DNA of 64,000 nucleotides from Hoeflea marina (GTDB lineage Bacteria > Pseudomonadota > Alphaproteobacteria > Rhizobiales > Rhizobiaceae). The notes below the pieces were generated by a model that saw only the letters and a program-made list of their open reading frames with translations, did no database searches and was not told the origin of the DNA. This document shows positions 10,951-20,262 of the stretch, in pieces; position 1 is the stretch's first letter, and each line of letters opens with the position of its first letter. The DNA is taken from positions 62,001 to 126,000 of the forward strand of contig NZ_QGTR01000002.1 in NCBI RefSeq assembly GCF_003182275.1, in the 5' to 3' direction. Made by a program: the position numbers and the translations under genes.

Positions 10951-11172
10951 AATTCGGACATCAATCGCCGCATTTTTCGTCATCTGCACAGTTTCAGGGC
11001 GGCAGGGTCAGCTTGCCGCTCGGCCATTGACGGACCGGGCGAGACCGAGTGTGAGGGAGGGATGAAAGCGTTCCGTTGCTGACGGCATATTCCGGCTGGC
11101 GGCTGGATTTCGGCACAGAAACCTGATCGGATGCGCCGCAACGTGCAAGGACTAGCGGCAAGGGAAACGGGC

Positions 11173-12387
11173 ATGAAAATCAAGGACGTCAAGACCTGGG
11201 TGGTGGGCAATCCGCCACCGCAGACCGGTGGCCGCTATTTCATCTTTGTCAGGCTGGTGACCGATGGCGGCGTCGTCGGCTACGGCGAGGCCTATGACGC
11301 GGCGTTCGATCCGCATCTGACGGCCAAGTTGATCGAGGATGTGGCCATGCGTTATCTCGTCGGTCGTGACCCGCATGACATCGAAACCTTCTTCCGGCTC
11401 TGCTATTCCTCGGGCTTCTCGCAGCGTCCCGACGCCACCATGATGGCCTGCTGCTCGGCACTGGAAATGGCCTCATGGGATATCATCGGCAAGGAAGCCG
11501 GCCAGCCCGTCTACAAGCTTCTGGGCGGCAGGATCCACGAGGGCCTGCGCGCCTACACCTATCTCTATCCTCAATCGGGCAGCGTCCATCCGGCCGACAT
11601 CAAGGACCAGCGCAACGTCTACAATGACCCGGACATGGCAGGCGAGGCGGCGGCCGCCTGCGTCAAGCAGGGTTTCAACGCGGTCAAGTTCGATCCGGCG
11701 GGTCCCTACCGCGTGCAGGGCGGCCACCAGCCGCTGCTTGAGGACATCGATCTCTCCGCCCGCATGGTCCGCGCCGTGCGCGAGGCGGTGGGCACGAAGG
11801 CGGACATTCTCTTCGGCACCCACGGTCAGTTCACCGCCGCCGGCGCCATCCGCATGGCCAAGGCCATCGAGGCCGCCGATCCGCTGTGGTTCGAGGAGCC
11901 GGTGCCGCCCGACCAGGTCGGCGCCATGGCCGAAGTCGCCCGCGCCACCTCGATCCCGATCGCGGCCGGCGAGCGGCTGGTGTCCAAGGTCGAGTTTGCA
12001 CGCCTCATCGAGAGCCGTGCCGCGGCCATCCTGCAGCCCAATCTCGGCCGGTCCGGCGGCATTCTCGAGACCAAGAAGATCGCCGGCATGGCCGAGGCGT
12101 TCGGCATCCAGATCGCCCCGCACTGCTATTGCGGCCCGCTGGTCGCCGCCGCCAACATCCAGCTCGCCGCCACCCTGCCGAACTTCCTCATTCTGGAATC
12201 GATCAAGACCTGGGACGGCTTTCATGCCGAAGTGCTCAAGAAGAAGATCGAGTGGCAGGACGGCTTCGTCATTCCGTCGACCGAGCCCGGGCTCGGCGTC
12301 GAACTCGACGAGGCGGTCTGCGACGCCAATCCCTGGACCGGCGACATGCTGCATCTGGAGATGACGCGCGAGCCGATCCGCTTCTGA
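11173..12387 (+). CDS. Mandelate racemase/muconate lactonizing enzyme family protein (probable sugar-acid dehydratase)
   Basis: 404 residues from the ATG at 11173 (AAGGGAAACGGG upstream). The N-terminal capping domain is followed by the enolase-superfamily barrel. Visible residues are WFEEPVPP (Glu about 241), AAGERLV (Glu about 267), LQPNLGRSGGI and APHCYCGP (His about 317, candidate base), an arrangement like galactonate/mannonate dehydratases. At the third beta strand it reads GTHGQ where DgoD/ManD relatives have Asp-x-His, so the usual Asp metal ligand appears to be Gly215. Substrate is unknown; the neighbouring rpe fits sugar-acid metabolism only loosely. Confidence 0.75.
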   Translation: MKIKDVKTWVVGNPPPQTGGRYFIFVRLVTDGGVVGYGEAYDAAFDPHLTAKLIEDVAMRYLVGRDPHDIETFFRLCYSSGFSQRPDATMMACCSALEMASWDIIGKEAGQPVYKLLGGRIHEGLRAYTYLYPQSGSVHPADIKDQRNVYNDPDMAGEAAAACVKQGFNAVKFDPAGPYRVQGGHQPLLEDIDLSARMVRAVREAVGTKADILFGTHGQFTAAGAIRMAKAIEAADPLWFEEPVPPDQVGAMAEVARATSIPIAAGERLVSKVEFARLIESRAAAILQPNLGRSGGILETKKIAGMAEAFGIQIAPHCYCGPLVAAANIQLAATLPNFLILESIKTWDGFHAEVLKKKIEWQDGFVIPSTEPGLGVELDEAVCDANPWTGDMLHLEMTREPIRF

Positions 12388-12394
12388 CTCCGGT

Positions 12395-12784
12395 TCAGGC
12401 AATCGTTCCCTTGTCCCAGGCGGGGTCGTCGAAGCTCTGGATCTCGATGCGGTAGCCGTCGGGCGACAGGAACAGCGACGAGTAGACGCCGAACTCGGCG
12501 CTGTGCGAGGGACCACTTACATAGGTTACGCCCTTGCCGGTGAGGAAGGCGTGCCAGCCGTCGACATCGGGCGAGACGATGGTGATGGTGACGCCCGGAC
12601 CGCGCGGCCGGTCCGGCAGGTTGCAGACGCCGAGATAGCTCGTCGGCGACAGCCGGAAGATGTGGCAGGCGCCCTGGTCGACGACGAAATCGAGTTCCAT
12701 CACCGAGCGGAAGAAATCGGAGGCGCGGGCAAGATCGTCGGTGTAGGTGAACACCACGGAGTGGCTGATCGGCGGATGCGGCAT
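12395..12784 (-). CDS. VOC-superfamily (glyoxalase/bleomycin resistance-like) protein
   Basis: 129 residues, a single vicinal-oxygen-chelate domain with two beta-alpha-beta-beta-beta modules. His8 (PISHSVVFTY) and a C-terminal Glu in YRIEIQSFD occupy positions used as metal ligands in this superfamily. The start is preceded by AAGGAGCCCAC. It converges on the enolase-superfamily gene with only 7 bp between stops. Members range from lyases to dioxygenases and antibiotic-binding proteins, so no reaction can be assigned. Confidence 0.75.
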   Translation of the reverse strand: MPHPPISHSVVFTYTDDLARASDFFRSVMELDFVVDQGACHIFRLSPTSYLGVCNLPDRPRGPGVTITIVSPDVDGWHAFLTGKGVTYVSGPSHSAEFGVYSSLFLSPDGYRIEIQSFDDPAWDKGTIA

Positions 12785-12959
12785 GTGGGCTCCTTGCGCG
12801 GGATCGAGGGCGAACGTCGACTGCTAGCCGATTCTCCGCCTATTCGCCGCTTCATTCGGTGGAGCAACCGCGCAAAAGCCGGTCTCCGCTCTTGACCATG
12901 CCGGCGCGCTTCGGCAAACCGCCGGGATCGGCGGCGCGGCCGCCTCTGGAGGATTCTGC

Positions 12960-13637
12960 ATGACCGGACCCGTGATCATTTCGCCATCGGTGCTGTCGGC
13001 CGATTTCTCGAAGCTCGGCGACGAGATCGAGGCGGTGGTGCGCGCCGGCGCGGACTGGATCCATCTCGACGTCATGGACGGCCATTACGTGCCCAATATC
13101 ACCTTCGGACCGCCGGTGATCAAGGCGGTGCGCGACCGGACCGACGTGATCTTCGACTGCCATCTGATGATCGAGCCCTGCGACCCGTTCCTCGATGCCT
13201 TCGCCGCCGCCGGTTGCGACATCATCACCGTGCATGCCGAGGCCACCAGGCATCTCGACCGCTCGCTGCAGGCGATCAAGGCGCTGGGCAAGAAGGCCGG
13301 CGTCTCGCTCAATCCGTCGACGCCGGAATCGGTGATCGAATATGTGCTCGACCGGCTCGACCTGGTGCTGCTGATGACCGTCAATCCGGGTTTCGGCGGC
13401 CAGGCCTTCATTCCTTCGGTGATCGACAAGGTCAAGCGCGTCAAGGCGATGATCGGCGACCGGCCGATCCATATCGAGATCGATGGCGGTGTCTCGCCGG
13501 ACAATGCGGGAATCCTCACCGCGGCCGGCGCGGACGCGCTGGTGGCGGGATCTGCAATCTTCACCAAGGGCGGCGAGGCGGCCTGGAAGACCAATATTGC
13601 CGCCATCCGCAAGGCCGGTGAGGCCGGCCGGGGCTAG
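12960..13637 (+). CDS. rpe: Ribulose-phosphate 3-epimerase
   Basis: 225 residues, full length for Rpe. It interconverts ribulose 5-phosphate and xylulose 5-phosphate in the pentose phosphate pathway. Diagnostic motifs are [32 protein letters not shown] (metal His and catalytic Asp), [11 protein letters not shown], and [11 protein letters not shown] with catalytic Asp, followed by the phosphate-binding [11 protein letters not shown]. The start follows TGGAGGATTCTGC. It is monocistronic as far as visible and is followed by a RIME-like repeat. Confidence 0.95.
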   Translation: MTGPVIISPSVLSADFSKLGDEIEAVVRAGADWIHLDVMDGHYVPNITFGPPVIKAVRDRTDVIFDCHLMIEPCDPFLDAFAAAGCDIITVHAEATRHLDRSLQAIKALGKKAGVSLNPSTPESVIEYVLDRLDLVLLMTVNPGFGGQAFIPSVIDKVKRVKAMIGDRPIHIEIDGGVSPDNAGILTAAGADALVAGSAIFTKGGEAAWKTNIAAIRKAGEAGRG

Positions 13638-13675
13638 CGGCTGAAGGCGGCTGAAGACTGCCGACAACCAGAACG

Positions 13676-13781
13676 GCTAAGGCACATCGTGCGAATTCGG
13701 ATTCGCGCGATGGGCCTTAGCTCTTTGATTTTGCATGTCGTGGTCCCGAAACCGCTGCACATTTTCGGGCCACATGCATTA
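13676..13781. repeat. RIME-like intergenic element (two palindromes), copy A
   Basis: A 106-bp element made of two dyads. The first has outer arms GCTAAGGC (13676-13683) / GCCTTAGC (13714-13721) with a CGAAT/ATTCG core. The second runs from GCATGTCGTGG to CCACATGC around CCCGAAA/TTTTCGGG (13733-13778). Length and architecture match the rhizobial intergenic mosaic elements (RIME1) known from Rhizobium and Sinorhizobium. It fills the gap between convergent rpe and the DsbA-like gene and reaches the latter's TAA stop. A degenerate second copy lies at 56037-56113. Confidence 0.75.
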
Positions 13782-14441
13782 GCTGGCCGGCGCCCGCATC
13801 GTCGCCAGCTGTTCCAGGATCTTCGTGTAGTTCTCGACGCCCTGGGCGCCGCTGACGAGATGCTTGCGGTCGAAGATGACGGCCGGCACGCCGCTGATGC
13901 CCTGCTGCGTCCAGAAGCCTTCGGTCTGCCGCACGGCCTCGGCGAAGCGCTGATCCTCGATCACCTTCCGCGCCTCCGCCGTGTCAAGGCCGACCGAACC
14001 GGCGATCTCGACCAGCACGGCGATATCGGACACATCGCGCTGCTCGCTGAAATAGGCCGAGAACAGCGCCTGTTTCAGGTCGTGGCCACGACCGGATTTG
14101 TCGGCCCAGTGGATCATCTGATGGGCATTGAAGGTGTTGACGATGCGCGAGCCGTCGGAAAACTTGAATGGAAAGCCGACAGCGGCACCGAGCTCGGTCA
14201 GCCGGGCGCGCGCCTGCTGCGACTGTTCGCGGGTGGAGCCGTATTTCTCGGCGATGTGTTCGCCCAGATTCTGGCCTTCCGGCCCCATCTGCGGGTTGAG
14301 CTCGAAGGGGTGCCAGTGGATCTCGTGCGCGGTGGCGGTGGCCGTGAGCGCCTCGGCCAGCTGGCGGTAGCCGACCACGCACCAGGGACAGACCACGTCG
14401 GAGACGATGTCGATCTGCAATCTTTCGGGCTTGTCGGTCAT
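13779..14441 (-). CDS. DsbA-family 2-hydroxychromene-2-carboxylate isomerase/FrnE-like oxidoreductase
   Basis: 220 residues from the ATG at 14441 (GGAGAAC upstream); a 72-base upstream in-frame extension looks non-coding. Thioredoxin-fold DsbA/FrnE protein: the active-site dithiol VVCPWCVVG lies at about residues 18-26 and the cis-Pro region is GISGVPAVIFD. No signal peptide, so cytosolic; FrnE homologues act as disulfide isomerases in stress tolerance or in polyketide pathways. HWHPFELNPQMGPEGQN is typical. The stop codon lies at the edge of the RIME-like element. Confidence 0.82.
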   Translation of the reverse strand: MTDKPERLQIDIVSDVVCPWCVVGYRQLAEALTATATAHEIHWHPFELNPQMGPEGQNLGEHIAEKYGSTREQSQQARARLTELGAAVGFPFKFSDGSRIVNTFNAHQMIHWADKSGRGHDLKQALFSAYFSEQRDVSDIAVLVEIAGSVGLDTAEARKVIEDQRFAEAVRQTEGFWTQQGISGVPAVIFDRKHLVSGAQGVENYTKILEQLATMRAPAS

Positions 14442-14588
14442 GGGCGTCCAGTTCTCCAATGAAGGCGGGGTCGAACCTAGATAGGCCCGGGATGGCGAAA
14501 ATTCCAGCGGCATGCCGAACTGACCCTGCTCATCAAACCGAGGCCCGGATCGCTCCGGACCCCGTAAATCGCAGCCGGAGACTTCAGC

Positions 14589-16073
14589 TCAGGCTTCCGC
14601 CGCCATCGCCGCCTCGCGCGCGCCCTCGGCGTCGCCGCCGGCGCCGTTGAAGAAGACGTTGAGGCCGACCGCGGCGATCGAGGCGAGCAGGATGCCCGAA
14701 TCGATCAGCGGGTGGATGGCGTGCGGCAGCCACATCTTGAAGTCCGGCGCGATGAGCGGGATCATGCCGAAGCCGAGCGCGATGGCGACCACGAACAGAT
14801 TGTTGCGGCTGGTCTTGAAATCCACCGACGACAGGATCCGGATGCCGGTCGCCGCCACCATGCCGAACATCACCAGCCCGGCGCCGCCGAGCACCACCGT
14901 TGGCAGCGCCTCGACCAGAGCTCCCATCTTCGGAATAAGCCCCAGCACCACCATGATGGCGCCGCCCGCCACGCAGACGAAGCGCGAGCGGATGCCGGTG
15001 ACCCCGACCAGCCCGACATTCTGCGAGAAGCTGGTATAGGGAAACGTATTGAACAGCCCGCCGATGACGGTGCCGAGGCCGTCCATGCGCAGGCCCGCCG
15101 ACAGGGCAGGCCGGGTGATCCTGCGCCCGGTGATGTCACCCAGTGCCAGGAACATGCCGGTGGATTCGATCATCACCACGATCATCACCAGCACCATGGT
15201 CAGGATCAGCACCGGGTCGAAGATCGGGGTGCCGAAATGGAACGGCAGGATCGGCGCGAACCAGGCGGTGCTGGCCACCTTGGCAAAGCTCATCATGCCG
15301 AGCAATGCGGCGATCACCCCGCCGGCGACGATGCCGACCAGCACGGCAATGTTGGAGAAGAAGCCCCTGGCGTAGCGGGCGACGCCCAGCACGATGGCGA
15401 GCACCACCAGCGACAGGACGATGTTCTTGACCGGCGCATAGGCGGGATTGTCCATGGTGGGCGCCAGGCCGAAGCCGCGCGGCTGGTCCGGCAGCGTGGC
15501 GCCCCCGGCCGCGGCCATGTCGGAGATGCCCTTGAGCCAGGCCGCGTGCTCGGGATTGACGATCTTCGGCGCCGTGGGTCCGACGGGGAGACCGAAGATC
15601 CAGCTGATGCCGATGCGCATCAGCGTGACGCCGATGACCAGGATGATGGTGCCCGTGACCACCGGCGGAAAGAAGCGCAGCATCCGGCTGACCAGCGGCG
15701 CGATCAGGATGCCGACGATGCCGGCGCCGATGATGGCGCCGAAGATCATCCGCGCGCCCTCGGCGCCGGGATGCGCGAGGCCGATCGACACCATCGGTCC
15801 GACGGAGGCGAAGGTGACGCCCATCATCACCGGCAGCCTGATGCCGAACCACTGGGTGGCGCCGAGCGACTGCAGGATCGAGACGATGCCGCAGACGAAC
15901 AGATCCGCCGAGATCAGGAACGCCACCTGCTCGGGTTCGAGCTTGAGCACCCGGCCGACGATCAGCGGCACGGCGATGGCGCCGGCATACATGACGAGCA
16001 CGTGCTGCAGGCCGAGCGTGAACAGCTTGGCCGGCGGCAGCATCTCGTCGACGGGATGGACGGCTTCAGACAT
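14589..16073 (-). CDS. NCS2-family nucleobase:cation symporter (uric acid/xanthine permease)
   Basis: 494 residues from the ATG at 16073 (AAGGGGAACC upstream). About twelve to fourteen transmembrane segments. NCS2 hallmarks: LQHVLVMYAGAIAVP in TM1, QWFGIRLPVMMGVTFASVGP, MIESTGMFLALGDITGR with the substrate-contacting Glu, and GLFNTFPYTSFSQNVGLVG. These last motifs resemble urate/xanthine transporters (UacT, PucJK, XanP) rather than uracil permeases. Downstream of allantoicase on the same strand, it likely brings in urate, xanthine or a related purine for degradation. Confidence 0.85.
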   Translation of the reverse strand: MSEAVHPVDEMLPPAKLFTLGLQHVLVMYAGAIAVPLIVGRVLKLEPEQVAFLISADLFVCGIVSILQSLGATQWFGIRLPVMMGVTFASVGPMVSIGLAHPGAEGARMIFGAIIGAGIVGILIAPLVSRMLRFFPPVVTGTIILVIGVTLMRIGISWIFGLPVGPTAPKIVNPEHAAWLKGISDMAAAGGATLPDQPRGFGLAPTMDNPAYAPVKNIVLSLVVLAIVLGVARYARGFFSNIAVLVGIVAGGVIAALLGMMSFAKVASTAWFAPILPFHFGTPIFDPVLILTMVLVMIVVMIESTGMFLALGDITGRRITRPALSAGLRMDGLGTVIGGLFNTFPYTSFSQNVGLVGVTGIRSRFVCVAGGAIMVVLGLIPKMGALVEALPTVVLGGAGLVMFGMVAATGIRILSSVDFKTSRNNLFVVAIALGFGMIPLIAPDFKMWLPHAIHPLIDSGILLASIAAVGLNVFFNGAGGDAEGAREAAMAAEA

Positions 16074-16224
16074 GACGGTTCCCCTTTGTTGGTGAACGGC
16101 CCGCCGAAGCCCCTGTCCGGTCAGGCCGGCCTGAGGATTGACGGCACACTCCCCAGGTGCCGGTCCGGGCCAGGCGCGCCCGGGCATGCAAGTCCAGTCT
16201 CGCGCCGCCCGCCGTCGAGGGATG

Positions 16225-17238
16225 TCAGTCCAGCTTGCCGAAAAGCTTGAGCCGGCTGATGCCCCCGTCGGGGAATATGTTGAGGCGCACATGCGTGACC
16301 GCGCCGATGTTTTCCACCGCATCGGAGAGATCGTGCACATGATCGGCCGAAAGCTTCTGCGGCGCAACAAGCATCGGCCAGAACATCGAGGAGGTGACGA
16401 TGGCGTTGTCGACATCGGCGCCGAAATCCGAAAGGTCCGCGGCCTGGATCGAGCACCGGTCGGGAAAATTTCCCTTGAAGAAAGCCGTGTCGACGATGGC
16501 GCGCGTGATCTGGCCGCGGCCGCCGAGTGCCACGATGATCCAGTCATTGCCCGGCACCCGACGGCGGCGGGTTTCCCAGCCGTCCCCCATATTGATGCCG
16601 CGACCCGGCGCCAGCATCCGGTGATAGGTCCCGTAATGGGCGTCGGAGAAGGCGATGATGCGTCCGCCGTTGAGCGAGGCGGACAGTTCGATCTCGCCAT
16701 CGCCGACCTTGCTGCGATCGAGATGCGGCTGGCCGAAGACACGCAGCCGCGCCACGCCGCCATCGGGATAGATGTGCAGCCGCACATGGGTGAAGATTTC
16801 GGAGGAGGTCGAGGCGAAATAGTGCGAAGCGCTGGGGCCGAGTGGCGAGGTGGAGAGCACTTCGGTCCACTGCGTGGACTCGTCCGGGTCTGTGGCCGAA
16901 TTGCAGGCCTCGATGCGGCAGGCCGGCGGATAGTTGCCGGTGAAATGCGAGGTGTCGACGTCGAAGCCGTCGATGCGACCGGCCACCGCCAGCCGGACGA
17001 CCGCGTGGTCGTGGCCGAGCACCCGCTTGCGGCGGGATTCCCAGCCGTCCATCCACTTGCCGTTGTCATCGAACTTGTCCTCGATGAACACGGCCGGTGC
17101 GTCGGCGAGCATCCGCTCCAGCGGGGCGAAGAACTCGTCGGTGGCCGACAGTCCCCGGGCGCCGAGCCCGGCGGAGGCCAGGTTGACGGCGTTGCGGGCG
17201 AATGCGGGAAGCTCGGCAGTCTTGTGGTCGCTCATCAT
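16225..17238 (-). CDS. alc: Allantoicase
   Basis: 337 residues from tandem ATG codons at 17238 and 17235 (AAGGATCC upstream; the second has better spacing). Hydrolyses allantoate to (S)-ureidoglycolate and urea in purine catabolism. The protein is an internal duplication of two jelly-roll allantoicase domains: DGWESRRKRVLGHDHAVVRL and DGWETRRRRVPGNDWIIVAL recur, as do VRLHIYPDGGVARLRVFG and VRLNIFPDGGISRLKLFG. It sits between a LysR regulator and a purine permease, probably as one operon. Upstream frame extensions run into the LysR gene and were excluded. Confidence 0.93.
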   Translation of the reverse strand: MMSDHKTAELPAFARNAVNLASAGLGARGLSATDEFFAPLERMLADAPAVFIEDKFDDNGKWMDGWESRRKRVLGHDHAVVRLAVAGRIDGFDVDTSHFTGNYPPACRIEACNSATDPDESTQWTEVLSTSPLGPSASHYFASTSSEIFTHVRLHIYPDGGVARLRVFGQPHLDRSKVGDGEIELSASLNGGRIIAFSDAHYGTYHRMLAPGRGINMGDGWETRRRRVPGNDWIIVALGGRGQITRAIVDTAFFKGNFPDRCSIQAADLSDFGADVDNAIVTSSMFWPMLVAPQKLSADHVHDLSDAVENIGAVTHVRLNIFPDGGISRLKLFGKLD

Positions 17239-17306
17239 GGATCCTTGCTCGGTCTGGTCGTCGGATGTCTGATTGTCAGGATAATCCAGTGTTGTGCATC
17301 CGTATT

Positions 17307-18242
17307 TCAAATTTTTCCGAAAGATGTTGATGTCGACTGGCTCTCTATCGTCTCGCGGCACCGCCGAACGATAAAGTCCATGAACAGCTTCACTTTGGGA
17401 TCCTGCAATTTCTTGTGCGGGTAGACGCAGGAGAAGGGCTGCAGCGTCGGCGGCGTGTCGGCCGCCACCGGCACCAGCGTCCCGGCGGCCAGGTGGCCGG
17501 CGATCTCGAACACTGTCTTGTTGATGATGCCGCAGCCCGCCAGCGCCCAGCCTGTGAGCACGTCTCCGTCGTCGGATTCGAGCGAGCTCTCCGGATGATA
17601 GGCGCGGACTTCGCCATCAACCTGCAAGTTCCAGAAATACTCGGTGGCTCCGGGATAGCGCAGCAGCAGGCATTTGTGCGGCGACGAGAGGATGTCGTCG
17701 CCGGTCCGCGGCATTCCATGGCTGGCGACATAGTCGGGCGAAGCCACCAGCACGCGGTTGAAATCATGGATGCCGCGCACCCGCATGTCGGAATCGGGAA
17801 GTGCGCCGAGCATAAAGGCGGCGTCCAGGCCCTCATTGGCGATGTCGACCTTCCTGTCCGAAAGCCTGAGCCGGACATTGATGTCGGGATACAGGCGCTT
17901 GAACTCCGGAACCTGCGGGGCCACCAGTTTCTTGCCGAGCGCCAGCGGCGCCGAGATGAACAGGGTGCCCCTGGGTTGCGAGGTGATCTCGGCGATGTTG
18001 CCCTCGACCTCCCGGATGGTGTCGAGGATCTTGATGGCGCCCTTGTAGAACAATTCGCCGTGTTCGGTCGGCTTCAGGCTGCGGGTGGTGCGGTTGAACA
18101 GGCGCACCCCGAGACTCTTCTCGAGATCCGATATGCGGCTCGAGGACACCGCCGCCGAAACCCGCAGGTCGCGCGCGGCCGCCGACATGCTGCCCAGTTC
18201 ATAGACCCGGACAAAGGTCAGCAGCGTCTCCACATAGGCCAT
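17307..18242 (-). CDS. LysR-family transcriptional regulator upstream of allantoicase
   Basis: 311 residues from the ATG at 18242, preferred because GCGGGGACC precedes it and LysR helix-turn-helix domains usually start within a few residues of the first Leu-rich helix; an ATG at 18257 is also possible. N-terminal HTH: YELGSMSAAARDLRVSAAVS with SSRISDLEKSLGVRLF. The C-terminal periplasmic-binding-like effector domain carries the CrgA-type LRYPGATEYFWNL region. It heads the alc-permease gene set on the same strand and is the natural candidate regulator, effector unknown. Confidence 0.83.
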   Translation of the reverse strand: MAYVETLLTFVRVYELGSMSAAARDLRVSAAVSSSRISDLEKSLGVRLFNRTTRSLKPTEHGELFYKGAIKILDTIREVEGNIAEITSQPRGTLFISAPLALGKKLVAPQVPEFKRLYPDINVRLRLSDRKVDIANEGLDAAFMLGALPDSDMRVRGIHDFNRVLVASPDYVASHGMPRTGDDILSSPHKCLLLRYPGATEYFWNLQVDGEVRAYHPESSLESDDGDVLTGWALAGCGIINKTVFEIAGHLAAGTLVPVAADTPPTLQPFSCVYPHKKLQDPKVKLFMDFIVRRCRETIESQSTSTSFGKI

Positions 18243-18334
18243 GCCGGTCCCCGCCATTCCATTGATGCAGGCTGAAACGGCTCCAGATTGCCTGCCTTTC
18301 CCTGATAATCATATCGGCCGACGTGGCGCAATGC

Positions 18335-18823
18335 TCAGCCGGCGCGCTTGTGACGCACCAGCGCCAGATCGAGCGCGGAGAGGAAGCGCGAGCGGTCCTG
18401 ACGGCTGAACGGGGCCGGGCCGCCGACCACGGAGCCGCCGGCGCGCAGGTCGGCCATGATCGAGCGTGTCGCCACCGCCATGCCGATGGAGGCCTCGGTG
18501 AAGGGCTTGCCGGTCGGGCCGATCACGGCGCTCGCCTTGGCCTTGATGCAGCGTTCGGCCAGCAGGATATCGGCAGTGACGATGACCGAGGCCGTGGTGG
18601 TCAGCTCGACGATGCGGTCGTCGGCAGCGTCGAAATTGCCCGGCACGATCTCGCGCCCGACCAGCGGATCGTCCTCGATGCGCATGAAGCTGTTGGAGAT
18701 GAAGATGATCGGCACGCCGTGTCTCAGCGCCACGCGTACGCACTCCTCGCGCACCGGACAGGCGTCGGCATCGACCAGGATCTTCAGCGGGGGAGGCGGG
18801 GCGGAGTCGGTTTCGCGGGTCAT
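18335..18823 (-). CDS. YaiI/YqxD family protein (DUF188)
   Basis: 162 residues, full length for the family. Recognised by ILVDADACPVREE at the N-terminus, FISNSF, VTADILLAERCI, and VIGPTGKPFTEASIGMA. The Asp-rich VDADACPV segment and fold suggest a PIN-like metal-dependent nuclease, but no activity has been established for the family. It lies upstream of the LysR gene on the same strand with a 92-bp gap. Confidence 0.88.
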   Translation of the reverse strand: MTRETDSAPPPPLKILVDADACPVREECVRVALRHGVPIIFISNSFMRIEDDPLVGREIVPGNFDAADDRIVELTTTASVIVTADILLAERCIKAKASAVIGPTGKPFTEASIGMAVATRSIMADLRAGGSVVGGPAPFSRQDRSRFLSALDLALVRHKRAG

Positions 18824-19118
18824 TCCCGTCTCATGCCCGCAAGCCGCCGGACTGTCAAACTCGCTCAGGGCACCCGCGACCGGGCAGGCATAACCGATTG
18901 ACTCGATTAATCATGAGGGATATCCGAATCTTCCACGCACGGCGTCGCCATGCTGCGGTGCCCCTGATCGGAGCGTTTCCGGACACTGCGGCGCAGCACC
19001 CGGAGAGGTGATTCCGGCACCGGATGACAGTCTGCCCGCAGTGCTGACTGTCCCGCCTGGGAGGCGGACGGCAGCGCCCCGGCTGCCGGACGAAAGCAAG
19101 CCATCAAGGAGGATTACC

Positions 19119-20153
19119 ATGTTCAAGATGACCCGCAGGACCACGCTGCGCCGGATGACATCAGCCATGCTCGCCGCATCGCTCGGCCTGGGCTTCACTG
19201 CCGCCGCGCACGCCAACGACACCATCAAGATCGGCATCCTGTCGCTGACCTCGCATTCGCCGAGCATCATCGCTGCCGGCAAGGGCTATTTCGGCGAGCA
19301 GGGACTTGACGTCGAGTTCGTGTCCTTCCAGGCGGCCCAGCCGATGGCGGTGGCGATTGCCTCCAACGACATCGATTTCGGCATGACCGCGATTTCCGGC
19401 GGCCTGATCAGCCTCGCTGAAAAGGGCGCCATCAAGATCATCGGCGGCGCGCTGCAGGAAACACCGGAAATCGACGGCCAGAAGATCCTCGCCGCAAAGG
19501 CCGCCTATGACGCAGGCCTCACCAGTCCGGACAAGCTGGTCGGTCACAGCTTCGGCGTCACCACCCAGGGCTCCTCGTTCCACTACATGGCGCACAAGAT
19601 TGCCGACAAGGCGGGCTTTGACCGGAGCGAGATCAGGATCGTGCCGATGCAGAAGGTGCCGGCGGTGATCGCGGCGCTGAAGTCGGGCCAGATCGATGCC
19701 TGGTCGATCGTGCCCAACATCGCAGGCGCGCTGACCAAGGGACCGGAAGTGGTCGAGATTGGCAAGGTGTCCGACTATATCGACAACTACCAGGTCACCA
19801 CGGTCTTCACCTCGACGAAGAACGTCACGGATCACAAGGACCTGGTCAAGCGCTTCCTCGCCGGTCTCGCCAAGGGCATCGACGATTACAACGCCGCCTA
19901 TGTCGACAAGACCTTGGGCGCCGACGACGTCGCCGCGATCTCGGAGATGGTGCACAAATACGTTTATGCCGACCAGCCGATGGACAAGGCCGCACCCCGG
20001 ATTGCCGCCGGCGCCATGCGCATCAACAGGAATGCCAAGCTCAATCTCGCCAGCGTCGAGGACCAGCTCAAATGGTTCCAGTCCGAGAAGCTGGTGCCCG
20101 GTGGCGTCACCATGGACGATCTGGTCGACACCGAGTTTGTCGAAACCTTCTGA
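19119..20153 (+). CDS. ABC transporter substrate-binding protein, SsuA/TauA/NMT1-like
   Basis: 344 residues from the ATG at 19119, preceded by AAGGAGGATTACC; an in-frame upstream extension lacks coding character. A long twin-Arg-containing leader (MTRRTTLRRMTS...) ends in a signal cleavage near AHA/ND. The mature protein has the type II NMT1 fold: GILSLTSHSPSIIAAGKGYF, ASNDIDFGMTAISGGL, TQGSSFHYMAHKIADKAG. First gene of a three-gene importer. Ligands of this family include sulfonates, nitrate, aromatic acids and thiamin precursors; none can be chosen here. The 295-bp gap upstream (18824-19118) shows no obvious gene. Confidence 0.82.
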   Translation: MFKMTRRTTLRRMTSAMLAASLGLGFTAAAHANDTIKIGILSLTSHSPSIIAAGKGYFGEQGLDVEFVSFQAAQPMAVAIASNDIDFGMTAISGGLISLAEKGAIKIIGGALQETPEIDGQKILAAKAAYDAGLTSPDKLVGHSFGVTTQGSSFHYMAHKIADKAGFDRSEIRIVPMQKVPAVIAALKSGQIDAWSIVPNIAGALTKGPEVVEIGKVSDYIDNYQVTTVFTSTKNVTDHKDLVKRFLAGLAKGIDDYNAAYVDKTLGADDVAAISEMVHKYVYADQPMDKAAPRIAAGAMRINRNAKLNLASVEDQLKWFQSEKLVPGGVTMDDLVDTEFVETF

Positions 20154-20262
20154 GGCATGGGTGGAGAATGTTCACCGGCGTCGCGTTCTCGTGGCGCCGG
20201 CCCCGCCGTCCGGAACGGCCTGGATCGCAGCCCGGAAGGGCGCTTGCAAGGAGTGACGCTCA

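Noticed and set aside
16138-17424. Plus-strand frame opposite allantoicase
   Set aside because: Antisense to the duplicated allantoicase domains; no family features or ribosome binding site.
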